Under the pieces are notes generated by a model. The model made no database searches and had not been told where the DNA came from. It was given only the letters and a program-made list of their open reading frames with translations. From Burkholderiales bacterium (GTDB lineage: Bacteria > Pseudomonadota > Gammaproteobacteria > Burkholderiales > UBA11063), in the NCBI GenBank assembly GCA_026461645.1, contig JAPJMP010000062.1, positions 1 through 18,378 on the forward strand: a stretch of DNA of 18,378 nucleotides, given 5' to 3'. This document shows, one piece after another, positions 1 to 7,561 of this stretch; position 1 is the stretch's first letter; each line of letters starts with the position of its first letter. The translations under genes and the position numbers were made by a program.

Positions 1-168
1 ATCATGTTTTATATACATAATAAAATTTATCATGCGTAATAAATTTTTACATATTTTAACTAAGAAGCTATTTTAGCATAATAACGAGGCCTTAACTACC
101 TGAGCTTTTTTTATTAATTTAAATGTTACAAAACCGATAACCATTCACAAATTACAATGAGACTAAAT
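1..168. other. AT-rich non-coding lead-in
   Basis: No open reading frame or RNA gene is recognisable here. The sequence is very AT-rich. A T-run near 110-117 is not preceded by a convincing hairpin, so I do not call a terminator. A degenerate 16-bp direct repeat (18-33 and 37-52, 13 of 16 matching) is seen, but AT-richness makes chance likely. A promoter for the downstream small gene probably lies here, but no clear -35/-10 pair stands out. Confidence 0.5.
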
Positions 169-396
169 ATGGCGCAAGAACAAAAAACAACATCAATAAG
201 ATTAAAAATGGAGCATTACAAGTTTTTAAAAGAGTCAGCAGAGAAAAGTAATCGCACAATCAGCGGTCAAGCCAACTGGCTACTTGAAATAGTATGGCAT
301 TTAGAGGAAACCAATAATCAGGTATTCAATGAAATAGTAAGTGAGCTAACTGAGCCTGAATATCCGTTGCCTTCGGTCAAGGTTAGACGTAAGTAA
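169..396 (+). CDS. Small ribbon-helix-helix-like DNA-binding protein
   Basis: A 75-residue protein, or 79 if the upstream ATG at 157 is used. The segment TTSIRLKMEHYKFLKESAEK, followed by SNRTISGQANWLLE, matches the Arc/CopG pattern: a short basic beta strand, a helix, a turn with an Asn-Arg-Thr/Ser type motif, and a second helix. Such proteins dimerise and bind operators, often regulating transfer or partition genes or acting as antitoxins. No toxin gene adjoins it. It sits just upstream of the transfer cluster, so a role as cluster regulator is plausible but inferred. I prefer the ATG at 169 because a weak GAG lies at a suitable distance upstream, whereas 157 has nothing resembling a ribosome binding site. 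The C-terminal tail is short and basic. Confidence 0.6.
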   Translation: MAQEQKTTSIRLKMEHYKFLKESAEKSNRTISGQANWLLEIVWHLEETNNQVFNEIVSELTEPEYPLPSVKVRRK

Positions 397-539
397 TTTT
401 AATTGAAGGGAATCTTGTATGAGTATTAAAACATAGCAATTAGCGGTAATAGTGCAGGTCACTAGATAAAGTTCCTGTATCGGGTGTGATAGGAGCTATT
501 AAGTACTAAACTTGATAAATGATTAATAAGGAAAAAAAT
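397..539 (+). other. Intergenic gap with possible decayed coding sequence
   Basis: A good ribosome binding site (GAAGGGA, about 405-411) precedes an ATG at 419, but the frame stops after five codons (MSIKT). Reading on in another frame gives IAISGNSAGH, then a stop, and a third frame gives VPVSGVIGAIKY, also ending at a stop. Translatable patches scattered over three frames behind an intact start signal could be a decayed gene, a regulatory leader, or chance. The promoter of the transfer cluster may also be here, but I see no clear hexamers. Confidence 0.25.
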
Positions 540-938
540 ATGAAAAAAAATACTAGAAGCTGGATAAAGGCAATTGCTTTTGTAACATTGTTGTTTGGTG
601 CAAATTATGTATTTGCAAGCGATACCGTGAGTATTCAGGAGCTAAATCAAACTGCAACAGATGTTAAATCCAGTACTAATGCGTTTGCTCAAATAGGTGG
701 TATGTTGGCGATTATTATTGGTGGTTGCATTATTGGGTTTGGTAAGGCTAAGGGTGAGCTGGCCATAGTGCTTGGCAGTATTGCTATTATGGTTGGAGTG
801 GTAGCATTTGCATATGGTACTTACAAGCAGCGTATATCTGAGGGCTTCGACTTTTCACCTAAGAAACAAATAGCTATTAAATTTCAGCCAAAAGCTGATG
901 CTTTTAAATGTGGTTGGAAATCATGCAATCTAATCTAA
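540..938 (+). CDS. Conjugative prepilin, VirB2/TrbC-like
   Basis: A 132-residue prepilin, the presumed subunit of the conjugative pilus. Residues 1-26 form a signal peptide (MKKN start, hydrophobic core, cleavage near VFA|SD). Two hydrophobic helices follow: about 49-67, Gly-rich, ending GGCIIGFG, and 74-92, separated by a short polar loop (KAKGE), the classic VirB2/TrbC hairpin. A roughly 40-residue polar C-terminal tail holds two cysteines and may be removed during maturation, as the tail of RP4 TrbC is. A TraF-type peptidase encoded later in the cluster fits such processing. The ATG at 540 is chosen over 519 because AAGGA lies 7 nt upstream and the protein then begins with a standard signal peptide. 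It is first in the cluster and overlaps the VirB3 gene. The family assignment rests on topology, size and gene order rather than strong residue matches. Confidence 0.72.
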   Translation: MKKNTRSWIKAIAFVTLLFGANYVFASDTVSIQELNQTATDVKSSTNAFAQIGGMLAIIIGGCIIGFGKAKGELAIVLGSIAIMVGVVAFAYGTYKQRISEGFDFSPKKQIAIKFQPKADAFKCGWKSCNLI

Positions 939-1219
939 TCCCTTTACCAAAAGCAATATGGAAGCCAAAGTTAATTGGTGGTATTGAGACTGTTCCTTGG
1001 GTTTTTATCTTTATAACTTCGGCAGTAATTGGTTATTACGCTGATTCATGGTGGAGACTGTTAGGGGTTGCAAATTATGCATTTTTCCACGGGGTATGTG
1101 CGTACTGCAATGCGAAAGACCCATTATTCTTTAAAGGAATATGGCGTTTTTTAGATTATCAGGACTTTTACCCAAATACAGCGATGCATCCATCGACTAA
1201 TAGCATCAAGGAGTATTAA
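923..1219 (+). CDS. Type IV secretion inner-membrane protein VirB3/TrbD-like
   Basis: A 98-residue membrane protein. VirB3/TrbD proteins sit in the inner membrane, are small, and partner with VirB4, whose gene always follows closely, as here (3-nt gap). The N-terminal PLPKAIWKPKLIGGIETVPW resembles the family opening (a short polar lead, then a 'P-K..G' entry to the first membrane segment). One or two hydrophobic stretches lie at about residues 27-41 (VFIFITSAVIGYY) and 48-62. The C-terminal part is aromatic and polar (WRFLDYQDFY). The start at 923 is preferred over 908 because GGA precedes it and it leads directly into the conserved opening. It overlaps the pilin gene by 16 bp, suggesting translational coupling. 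Confidence 0.78.
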   Translation: MQSNLIPLPKAIWKPKLIGGIETVPWVFIFITSAVIGYYADSWWRLLGVANYAFFHGVCAYCNAKDPLFFKGIWRFLDYQDFYPNTAMHPSTNSIKEY

Positions 1220-1222
1220 TAA

Positions 1223-3766
1223 ATGCTTAATTTTATTAAAACTATTGCGCATAACTTTGCTTTTGAGATTAAAAGAGTATCAGTTAATCATCAGTATCAT
1301 CAAAAATCATTGGGGCTGTCTGACAGGTTGCCTTTTGGTAATTTTATAGACCCGGGTATTCTTCATAATAAAGATGAAAGCTTTACAACTATTTTTGCTA
1401 TTAAGCCCATGGACTTAGATGCGTCTACAGAAGATGAAAAGGCTTATGTTAGGGCGGTAATTCATAATGCATTTATTCAATTTGGTAATGGTTGGACTAT
1501 GCACTTTAATATGGATAAGGTTGAAAGTACTGGATATATTCCACAAGAGGACTGCCATTTTACAGATGCTACTACGTATACATTAGATCATGAGCGCAGA
1601 ATTCAATACGACCAAGAGCAAGCTCATTTTGAAGATGAGTATGTAATAGGCTTTACTTACAAACCATCATATGATGCAAAGTATTCTAAATTAGGTAAAT
1701 TCTTCATTACTGGCGAGGAAGTAGATAGTAAGGATAAAGTGAAAGGGCTTGATTTAACCCTTTATCTTAATATGTTCAAGGACAAAATACAGAATTTCAA
1801 GCGAATTTTGGGAGCTTCGCAGTTTCGTATTTATAGTATGAGCGATGATGACATCCTCTCTTACCTAGCATACTGCGTGAATGGGTTACGCCAAGTAATA
1901 AAAGTACCTAGCCCTAATTCTACTGAATTATGCCATGTTGTAAGCGCTAATGATTTACTGGTAGGCAGTTCGCCTAAAATTGGCGATATGCATATTAGAG
2001 CGGTATCAATGGGCGAAAGCTTCCCTTTAAATTCATGGCCGTTGTTGTTATCAGAGCTAAAAGCTTTGCAGTTTGAGTTTACTTGGTCATCAAGGTATAT
2101 ATTCATGAATAGGGCAGAAGAGGAAAAAACCCTTAAAAATATATCAGACTTTCACGAGCAAAGTACTAAAGATGCAGCTAAACATCTATCTGAAAAATAT
2201 GGCACAGGAGAAAGCGGGAAACTTAACCGGGCAGCAGCCAGATATGCCAATGAAACACAGGATGTATTAGAGGAAATAGAGCGTTATGGCAAGCGGGTCG
2301 GTAAATATACTTCAACTATAGTTATTTTTGATAAAAATCCGGCTGATTTGGAAGATAAAGCCAAAGCGGTTGCTGATGTTATCAGCCGTTGCAGTATGCT
2401 TGGCAAGATAGAGCGACATTTATGTGCTGATGCATATTTTTCTGCAATTCCGGGTATTGTTAGAGCCAATATTCGTAAATGGTATATGAAGTCAGATAAT
2501 TTCTCTGATTTATTACCGTCATCATCAATTTGGTCTGGATATAAGAAAAATCCCAGCAAGTACTATGCAAAAAATAATCCAGTCCTATTTTATGCAGCTA
2601 CCAGTGGCAATACCCCCTTTAGAGGCTGTTTACACGTTGAGGATGAAGGACACGCGTTAATAATTGGTGGCCGTGGCTCTAAAGTAATGAATTTTATGGC
2701 AGCACAGCAATGTAGGTATAAGAATAGCAATGTAATTATTTTTGACAGCAATCACTCTACATTGCCATTGGCTTATAGTATTCCAGATAGTGTGCATTAT
2801 GACTTAGGCTATGATGAAAGTATTACTTTTAAACCCTTAGAGCATCTGGATAACCACGAGGACTTTAGTTTTGCAGTCGAATGGTTGACAAAATTATGTG
2901 AAGTCAATGGCTTTATTATAAAACCAAAGCATGTAAATGTGATAACCGAAGCTCTTAAAATAGTAAGGGATGAAGCTAAATCATCTCAGCGGACTATGCA
3001 GTATTTTACATATCATACACAACCGAAAGGTGAGGATATGGCAGATTTAGCCGAACAGTTTAAGCCATATATTTCAACATCCGGCGGATTCCAAGGGCAA
3101 ATTTTCGACTCGAGGGAGGATAAACTTAATCTTAAGTCTTTTACTGTTTTTGAAATGAGCCACCTAATAAGGATGGGTGACACAACTTTAATACCCGCAG
3201 TACTATATTTGTTACATATGGTCGAAAGGCGATTAGATGGCTCGCCTACATCTATTTATATTCACGATGGGTTTACGATATTTAAACATGCTGCTTTTAG
3301 AGGTATTCTGGATGAATGGCTAAGGAAAATTGCAAGTAAAAATGTTCAAATAATAATCGGAGTAGATCAGCCCGCGGATATTATGAAATCAGATATTGCA
3401 GATATTTTTATGCAAACCTGCAAAACCAAAATATTTACAGCAAATTTAAATGCCAAAGGCTCGCAGCGTCCTAGTTATGAGCAGATGGGGCTTAACGAGA
3501 AGCAAATAGAGTTGATAAGTAATGCTTTAGTAAATTGCCAATATTATTTTACCAACCCATTAGGCAGCAGATTAATTGACTTTAATTTTGGTGACGTAGC
3601 TGAAACTTTTCTTACACCACCACAACTGGAAGAAATAAAAATCATCAAACAGCTTAAAGACGAGCATAAAGATTTATTTGGGCTTGAATGGATTAAGCAC
3701 AAAAAATTGTATCCTGAAATAGCTGAATTTTGGTTGACTAAACATGAGGAGCTTACAAATGCCTGA
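1223..3766 (+). CDS. VirB4/TrbE-family protein with degenerate ATPase motifs
   Basis: An 847-residue protein of normal VirB4/TrbE length. VirB4 is normally the cytoplasmic ATPase at the base of the secretion channel, needed for pilus assembly and substrate transfer. The family fold is recognisable: an N-terminal domain; a segment HALIIGGRGSKVMNFMAAQ (from residue 477) where TrbE has its P-loop; then IIFDSNHST, YEQMGLNEKQIELIS and other C-terminal VirB4 signatures. The Walker A consensus GxxxxGK[ST] is missing: the region reads GGRGSKVMN (from residue 482), about three residues short. The Walker B Asp-Glu pair reads IYIHDGF, with Asp682 kept but the catalytic Glu replaced by Gly683. The reading frame is intact, so this is divergence, not a frameshift. 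ATP hydrolysis is therefore doubtful and a structural role is inferred. AAGGAG lies 9 nt before the start. The next gene overlaps its end. Confidence 0.88.
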   Translation: MLNFIKTIAHNFAFEIKRVSVNHQYHQKSLGLSDRLPFGNFIDPGILHNKDESFTTIFAIKPMDLDASTEDEKAYVRAVIHNAFIQFGNGWTMHFNMDKVESTGYIPQEDCHFTDATTYTLDHERRIQYDQEQAHFEDEYVIGFTYKPSYDAKYSKLGKFFITGEEVDSKDKVKGLDLTLYLNMFKDKIQNFKRILGASQFRIYSMSDDDILSYLAYCVNGLRQVIKVPSPNSTELCHVVSANDLLVGSSPKIGDMHIRAVSMGESFPLNSWPLLLSELKALQFEFTWSSRYIFMNRAEEEKTLKNISDFHEQSTKDAAKHLSEKYGTGESGKLNRAAARYANETQDVLEEIERYGKRVGKYTSTIVIFDKNPADLEDKAKAVADVISRCSMLGKIERHLCADAYFSAIPGIVRANIRKWYMKSDNFSDLLPSSSIWSGYKKNPSKYYAKNNPVLFYAATSGNTPFRGCLHVEDEGHALIIGGRGSKVMNFMAAQQCRYKNSNVIIFDSNHSTLPLAYSIPDSVHYDLGYDESITFKPLEHLDNHEDFSFAVEWLTKLCEVNGFIIKPKHVNVITEALKIVRDEAKSSQRTMQYFTYHTQPKGEDMADLAEQFKPYISTSGGFQGQIFDSREDKLNLKSFTVFEMSHLIRMGDTTLIPAVLYLLHMVERRLDGSPTSIYIHDGFTIFKHAAFRGILDEWLRKIASKNVQIIIGVDQPADIMKSDIADIFMQTCKTKIFTANLNAKGSQRPSYEQMGLNEKQIELISNALVNCQYYFTNPLGSRLIDFNFGDVAETFLTPPQLEEIKIIKQLKDEHKDLFGLEWIKHKKLYPEIAEFWLTKHEELTNA

Positions 3767-4421
3767 ATTGAACATTAAAAAACTGGAACAAGCAAATCCC
3801 TATCTAAGTAGCCGTAAGGATTGGAACGAAACAACCGGATTATGGCGCGCAAATGCTGTTATGTGGCGCACCGTCGCTTTTATTATGATGGGGATAACAA
3901 CGTTAGCTGTACTTGGCATGATATATGCAGCCCAATTACCTGACGTAGTGCCACTTGTTTATCGTGAGGATGCATCTGGCGGGTTGATTATGGTTGGTAT
4001 TCCTAATCGGGCTTTAAAACCGGATTCTGGGGCATTAACTAATCAACTTAGTGGATATATCCGATCTATTAGGGAAGTACCATTATCTGAGGGATTACGC
4101 CAACGTAATATCAGGCTGGTAAAAAGGTTATCTACCAGTCAGTTATTTACAAATAATATTGCACCTATGATGCGTGATGAGTATGGCATTGTTGGTATGG
4201 GTGAGCAGTTAATAGATATTAGGTCGGCAATACCTCTCAATAATCATCTCTGGCAAATTGACTGGGAAGAGTATAAGAATAGCAAGCCAGTTGGAAGATT
4301 TAAAGCCAATATTGACTTTACTCTAACTAAGGGAGATTTTAAAGACCCGGAAGCTCGAATGTATAACCCATTTGGTATTGTAGTTAAAGATGTGGTTGTT
4401 AGTCAGGTTATGGGGAGTTAA
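3759..4421 (+). CDS. Type IV secretion protein VirB8/TrbF-like
   Basis: A 220-residue bitopic inner-membrane protein. VirB8/TrbF is a scaffold linking the inner-membrane platform to the periplasmic core. A cytoplasmic N-terminus with the TrbF-type NPYLSSRKDWNETTG stretch (residues about 13-27) is followed by a single membrane helix at about 38-58 (VAFIMMGITTLAVLGMIYAA). The periplasmic NTF2-like domain ends with the typical VirB8 strand pattern (WQIDWEEYKNSKPVG...ANIDFTL, then NPFGIVVKDV). The start is at 3759 because GAGGAG lies 7 nt upstream; the upstream ATG at 3744 lacks a comparable site. It overlaps the VirB4 gene by 8 bp, indicating coupled translation. Fold-family assignment is firm; the exact partner contacts are inferred from relatives. 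Confidence 0.85.
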   Translation: MPELNIKKLEQANPYLSSRKDWNETTGLWRANAVMWRTVAFIMMGITTLAVLGMIYAAQLPDVVPLVYREDASGGLIMVGIPNRALKPDSGALTNQLSGYIRSIREVPLSEGLRQRNIRLVKRLSTSQLFTNNIAPMMRDEYGIVGMGEQLIDIRSAIPLNNHLWQIDWEEYKNSKPVGRFKANIDFTLTKGDFKDPEARMYNPFGIVVKDVVVSQVMGS

Positions 4422-4424
4422 AAC

Positions 4425-5543
4425 ATGATTTCAGAAAAACCTAAATCACAAGGACTAAATAAAACCAGAGTATTACTAACGCTTATACTTTTGGGGTCAT
4501 TATCATTAGGAACAATTCTATATTTTGCTTTGCGTAATGATGAACCTGCAAAGCTAAATAATACGGTTGATAATTCACCTAATTATACAGCTCGCGATGG
4601 TTCTGATTATTCAAACATTTTGGATGCAGCAAAAAGGAATGCATCACAGGCAGTAAATGCTAGCAGTCCTACTGGTCGTATCATGGTTAAAACAGATAGC
4701 TCGTCCACTGTATCTGCTATGAGTCAAAATGAGATGGAAGCCTATCGTCAGGCAATGAGGGCATCCCTTCAAACTAACCAAGTTCAGAATAGAAATACTG
4801 AAATAAGTAGTACTGGGGCTAGTGGCAGCGCAGATAGTAAATCTAGTGATGACCCGTCATTACCGAAAGATGACCAAAATCAGCAAGCAGAAAAACGAGC
4901 TTTTATTAAGGCAAATTCAAAAGCAAATGTAGCAGTTAAAAATAGGATTGCCGAGAATGTTTTAGCTCTGGGTACCAAGATACCTGCGCAGGTAGATCAA
5001 GATATTAATTCTGACTTACCCGGGCAAATCTATGGACATACGACCCGTGACGTGTATGATTCTCGTACAAATTCAGTATTACTTATTCCCGCAGGCTCAA
5101 ATGTTGTTGGCACTTATGATTCTTCTGTGGCATATGGGCAGGAGCGTTTATTAGTAGCTTGGACTAGGGTTAATTTACCTAATGGGCAATTTATAGATTT
5201 ACCGGGCTTTGGTGGTGCTGATGCAAAAGGGGCAGGATTTGGAGATCAAGTTGATAACCATTACGACAAGATTTGGGGTGCAACCATCCTGACTTCAATT
5301 TTGGCAGCCGGAGCGCAACTTGCACAACCGCAACAATCTAATGCGCTACAGTCGCCGGGAGCCGGGCAGATACTTGGGCAAAGTGTTGGCACTCAAATTG
5401 CCCAGACTGGCACAACATTATTAAATAAAAATCTAAATTTACAACCTACATTACACATTAGGCCGGGATTTGAATTTACTATTGAAGTCAATAAAGATAT
5501 GGTATTTGCTAGTGCATATACTGGTAATGCTCGTAAGAATTAG
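4425..5543 (+). CDS. Type IV secretion core protein VirB10/TrbI
   Basis: A 372-residue protein spanning from inner to outer membrane. VirB10/TrbI forms the core complex ring and senses ATPase energy in studied systems. The order is: a short cytoplasmic segment; membrane helix at about residues 15-35 (VLLTLILLGSLSLGTILYFAL); a low-complexity Ser/Asn/Gln-rich periplasmic linker (about 40-155); then the conserved beta-barrel domain. Diagnostic stretches are SDLPGQIYGHTTRDVYDS, LLIPAGSNVVGTYDSSVAYG and QERLLVAWTRVNLPNG. The helical antenna region that forms the outer-membrane pore follows (about 285-305), with the strand RPGFEFTIEVNKDMVF at the end. GGGGAG lies 7 nt upstream of the start. It follows the VirB8 gene by 3 nt, as in IncP trb order in spirit though shuffled. 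Confidence 0.93.
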   Translation: MISEKPKSQGLNKTRVLLTLILLGSLSLGTILYFALRNDEPAKLNNTVDNSPNYTARDGSDYSNILDAAKRNASQAVNASSPTGRIMVKTDSSSTVSAMSQNEMEAYRQAMRASLQTNQVQNRNTEISSTGASGSADSKSSDDPSLPKDDQNQQAEKRAFIKANSKANVAVKNRIAENVLALGTKIPAQVDQDINSDLPGQIYGHTTRDVYDSRTNSVLLIPAGSNVVGTYDSSVAYGQERLLVAWTRVNLPNGQFIDLPGFGGADAKGAGFGDQVDNHYDKIWGATILTSILAAGAQLAQPQQSNALQSPGAGQILGQSVGTQIAQTGTTLLNKNLNLQPTLHIRPGFEFTIEVNKDMVFASAYTGNARKN

Positions 5544-5552
5544 GGGGCTATT

Positions 5553-5846
5553 ATGAATAGAATTAAGTTTATGCAAGGATATTGGGAGTTATCACCTTCC
5601 TGTAATAGTTTTAAGGAATATGATACGCAGGTTCTTGTTAGCCGGATGTTTTATACGTATGTTTTGGGGATGGATAATGAAGTGAAAATGTTGCATCCAT
5701 ATCAGATAGCAGAGGCCATTACAGATAAAAAGGCAGTTGAAGCTTATAAAAAAGCTTTATTTGATTTGGTACATGATTTATCGGCTAGTGATTGGGACAA
5801 AGTTTGCAAGCATTTAAACCTTAAGCATGAGAACAGCCATGTTTAA
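5553..5846 (+). CDS. Unknown 97-residue cytoplasmic protein
   Basis: I do not recognise this protein. It has no signal peptide or membrane helix, is mixed acidic/basic, and appears mostly helical in its C-terminal half (YQIAEAITDKKAVEAYKKAL and onward). A run of G (AGGGGG) lies just upstream and would serve as the ribosome binding site. It lies between the VirB10 and lytic transglycosylase genes and overlaps the latter, so it is translated with the transfer cluster. A cytosolic accessory role in transfer is possible only by position. Confidence 0.6.
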   Translation: MNRIKFMQGYWELSPSCNSFKEYDTQVLVSRMFYTYVLGMDNEVKMLHPYQIAEAITDKKAVEAYKKALFDLVHDLSASDWDKVCKHLNLKHENSHV

Positions 5847-6597
5847 GAAAATTATCTTTTTGAGCTTAGTGGCTGGTTACTGTTTTGCGGATAACGAGGT
5901 TTTATATGGCACACCTGATAATCCGCAGATAAACGGCGCTAGTTATGATGTACACCAAGTATATATTGAGCCGAATCAAGGTTATCAGCCCAAGATTGCA
6001 TCTAGGGAAGATAGCAGCGCGCCAAGCCTACAACAAAACCGGGTAATCATTAAGACACATACGACGCAAGCACCACAGGCAAAAGTTAATTTCAAATCTG
6101 ATAGTTGGGCAACTGATGCCAAGGTAGAAAAGGCTTTGAAAAAAGCTGCAAGTGATGGAAAACTAAGTTATGTGTTAGAGCAAGCAAATAAGTCTAATGT
6201 TCCAGTGTCCGTTGCGGTTGTGCCAATTGTGGAGAGTAATTATAACAAAAATGCTGTTTCTCCGAAGGGAGCCGGGGGAGCATGGCAGTTAATGCCCGGT
6301 ACAGCAAATGATTATGGATTAAGTTCAAGTGACAGGTTTGATTTTAATGTATCAACCCAAGCTGCAATACAGCTTTTAAATGACTTACATAATGAATTTG
6401 GCAATTGGGCATTAGCATTTGCTGCCTACAACTGTGGCAGTACTTGCGTTAAAAATGCATTAAAGAAAAATCCTAATGCAACCGATATTGATGATCTTAG
6501 CTTACCTCATGAGACAAAAGATTATGTACATAAAATTGTTCAGCTAAATCAGGTTATTGCTGGACTTGATAAAGAAACAAAAACGTCTATTAATTAA
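5839..6597 (+). CDS. Secreted lytic transglycosylase, MltD-like SLT domain (VirB1 role)
   Basis: A 252-residue periplasmic muramidase that would cleave peptidoglycan to let the secretion channel through the wall. Residues 1-18 form a signal peptide (MFKKIIFLSL... CFA|DN). A low-complexity Gln-rich linker runs to about 80. The SLT domain follows: catalytic Glu132 in PIVESNYN, the GGAWQLMPGTANDYG motif, and AFAAYNCGS with the usual Ala-Tyr-Asn-x-Gly. The wording around these motifs is closer to MltD-type enzymes than to classic VirB1. The start at 5839 gives a clean signal peptide; 5827 (MRTAM) is possible and overlaps the preceding gene further. Cys in the active-site region (NCGSTCVK) could form a disulphide. 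Its place between VirB10 and VirB9 genes supports the transfer role. Confidence 0.9.
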   Translation: MFKKIIFLSLVAGYCFADNEVLYGTPDNPQINGASYDVHQVYIEPNQGYQPKIASREDSSAPSLQQNRVIIKTHTTQAPQAKVNFKSDSWATDAKVEKALKKAASDGKLSYVLEQANKSNVPVSVAVVPIVESNYNKNAVSPKGAGGAWQLMPGTANDYGLSSSDRFDFNVSTQAAIQLLNDLHNEFGNWALAFAAYNCGSTCVKNALKKNPNATDIDDLSLPHETKDYVHKIVQLNQVIAGLDKETKTSIN

Positions 6598-6607
6598 GGA
6601 GTTTCAA

Positions 6608-7558
6608 TTGAAAAATTTACTTAACAAGCTATTACTGGGATTAGTTGCAGCCACTGTTATTGCATGTTCCAGTACGAATCGACCAAGCAGTACAGCCTAT
6701 AGCTCTACAACACAGGTAATTAAAGAACCTGCGCCAATTGTTATAGTTGATGATAAAAAGAGTAAAAACTATAAATTAGTTTATGGCAATGATAGGGCTG
6801 TAGAAGCTGCATTTAATGCATATGCGAAGACTGGTAAGGCAGACAATATTATTACCAAAGGCTTTACTAAGTTTGCATATTCTTCAATGCAGCAGCCAAT
6901 AATAAACTGTATGCCTTTTCAGCAAACAGTAATTACTTTAGAGGCTGGCGAAAAATTTACCTCAATTACATCGGGCGACCCATCTAATTTAAGTTATCTG
7001 GTTGCAGTATCCGGGGCTTCTACGGGGGTTGAAACTCAGCAGGTTTTAGTAAAACCAGCATCACCTAAAATGAGTACCAACCTCATCATAACTACAGATA
7101 AGCGAATCTATAACATTCTAATTGTAGTGGGTGGCCCAAAAGACAAAATTACTCGCAATGTGTCTTTCTGGTATCCAGATGATATGCTAAATAAAGTTAA
7201 TGATAATATCGAAAAACAAAATGATATAACAGCCAATGCTGAAAAGACTCCGCAGCTTAATTTGGCAGACGCTAACTTTAATTACAAAATAACTACTGAT
7301 GATGACCCATCGTGGACACCTGTTAGAGCATTTGATGATGGTAAGCGTACATGGATAGAGTTCCCGAATGGTGTTGATAGCAAGAACCTGCCTACTGTGT
7401 TAATTCAGAGTGATTCAGGCAATTTAGTTAAGTATAACGTTTCTTATTATTCTCCTTATTATGTAATTCAAGGGGTGTTTAGCCGTGCCAAATTGGTTGC
7501 TGGTGTTGGCGGTAATCAAGTATCAGTTGATGTTTATAATAAAAACTTTAAGCGTTAA
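6608..7558 (+). CDS. VirB9/TrbG-like core protein, predicted lipoprotein
   Basis: A 316-residue outer-membrane-associated core component. VirB9/TrbG contacts VirB10 and, classically, the lipoprotein VirB7. I choose a TTG start at 6608 because AAGGAG sits 6 nt before it, while the ATG at 6557 lies inside the previous gene with no such site. From that start the protein opens as a lipoprotein signal: basic residues, a hydrophobic stretch and the lipobox VIAC, with lipidated Cys20. The N-terminal TrbG domain (YKLVYGNDRAVEAAF; TVITLEAGEKFTSITSGDPS) and the C-terminal VirB9 domain (FDDGKRTWIEFP; NYKITTDDDPSWTPVRAF; VSYYSPYYVIQGVF) are clear. Having its own lipid anchor is unusual for VirB9 and could replace VirB7. 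Confidence 0.88.
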   Translation: MKNLLNKLLLGLVAATVIACSSTNRPSSTAYSSTTQVIKEPAPIVIVDDKKSKNYKLVYGNDRAVEAAFNAYAKTGKADNIITKGFTKFAYSSMQQPIINCMPFQQTVITLEAGEKFTSITSGDPSNLSYLVAVSGASTGVETQQVLVKPASPKMSTNLIITTDKRIYNILIVVGGPKDKITRNVSFWYPDDMLNKVNDNIEKQNDITANAEKTPQLNLADANFNYKITTDDDPSWTPVRAFDDGKRTWIEFPNGVDSKNLPTVLIQSDSGNLVKYNVSYYSPYYVIQGVFSRAKLVAGVGGNQVSVDVYNKNFKR

Positions 7559-7561
7559 ACC

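Noticed and set aside
1..52. Pair of AT-rich direct repeats as partition or origin site
   Set aside because: Only 13 of 16 bases match in very AT-rich DNA; chance is a sufficient explanation.
83..120. Terminator suggested by the T-run near 110
   Set aside because: No stem of meaningful length precedes the T-run.
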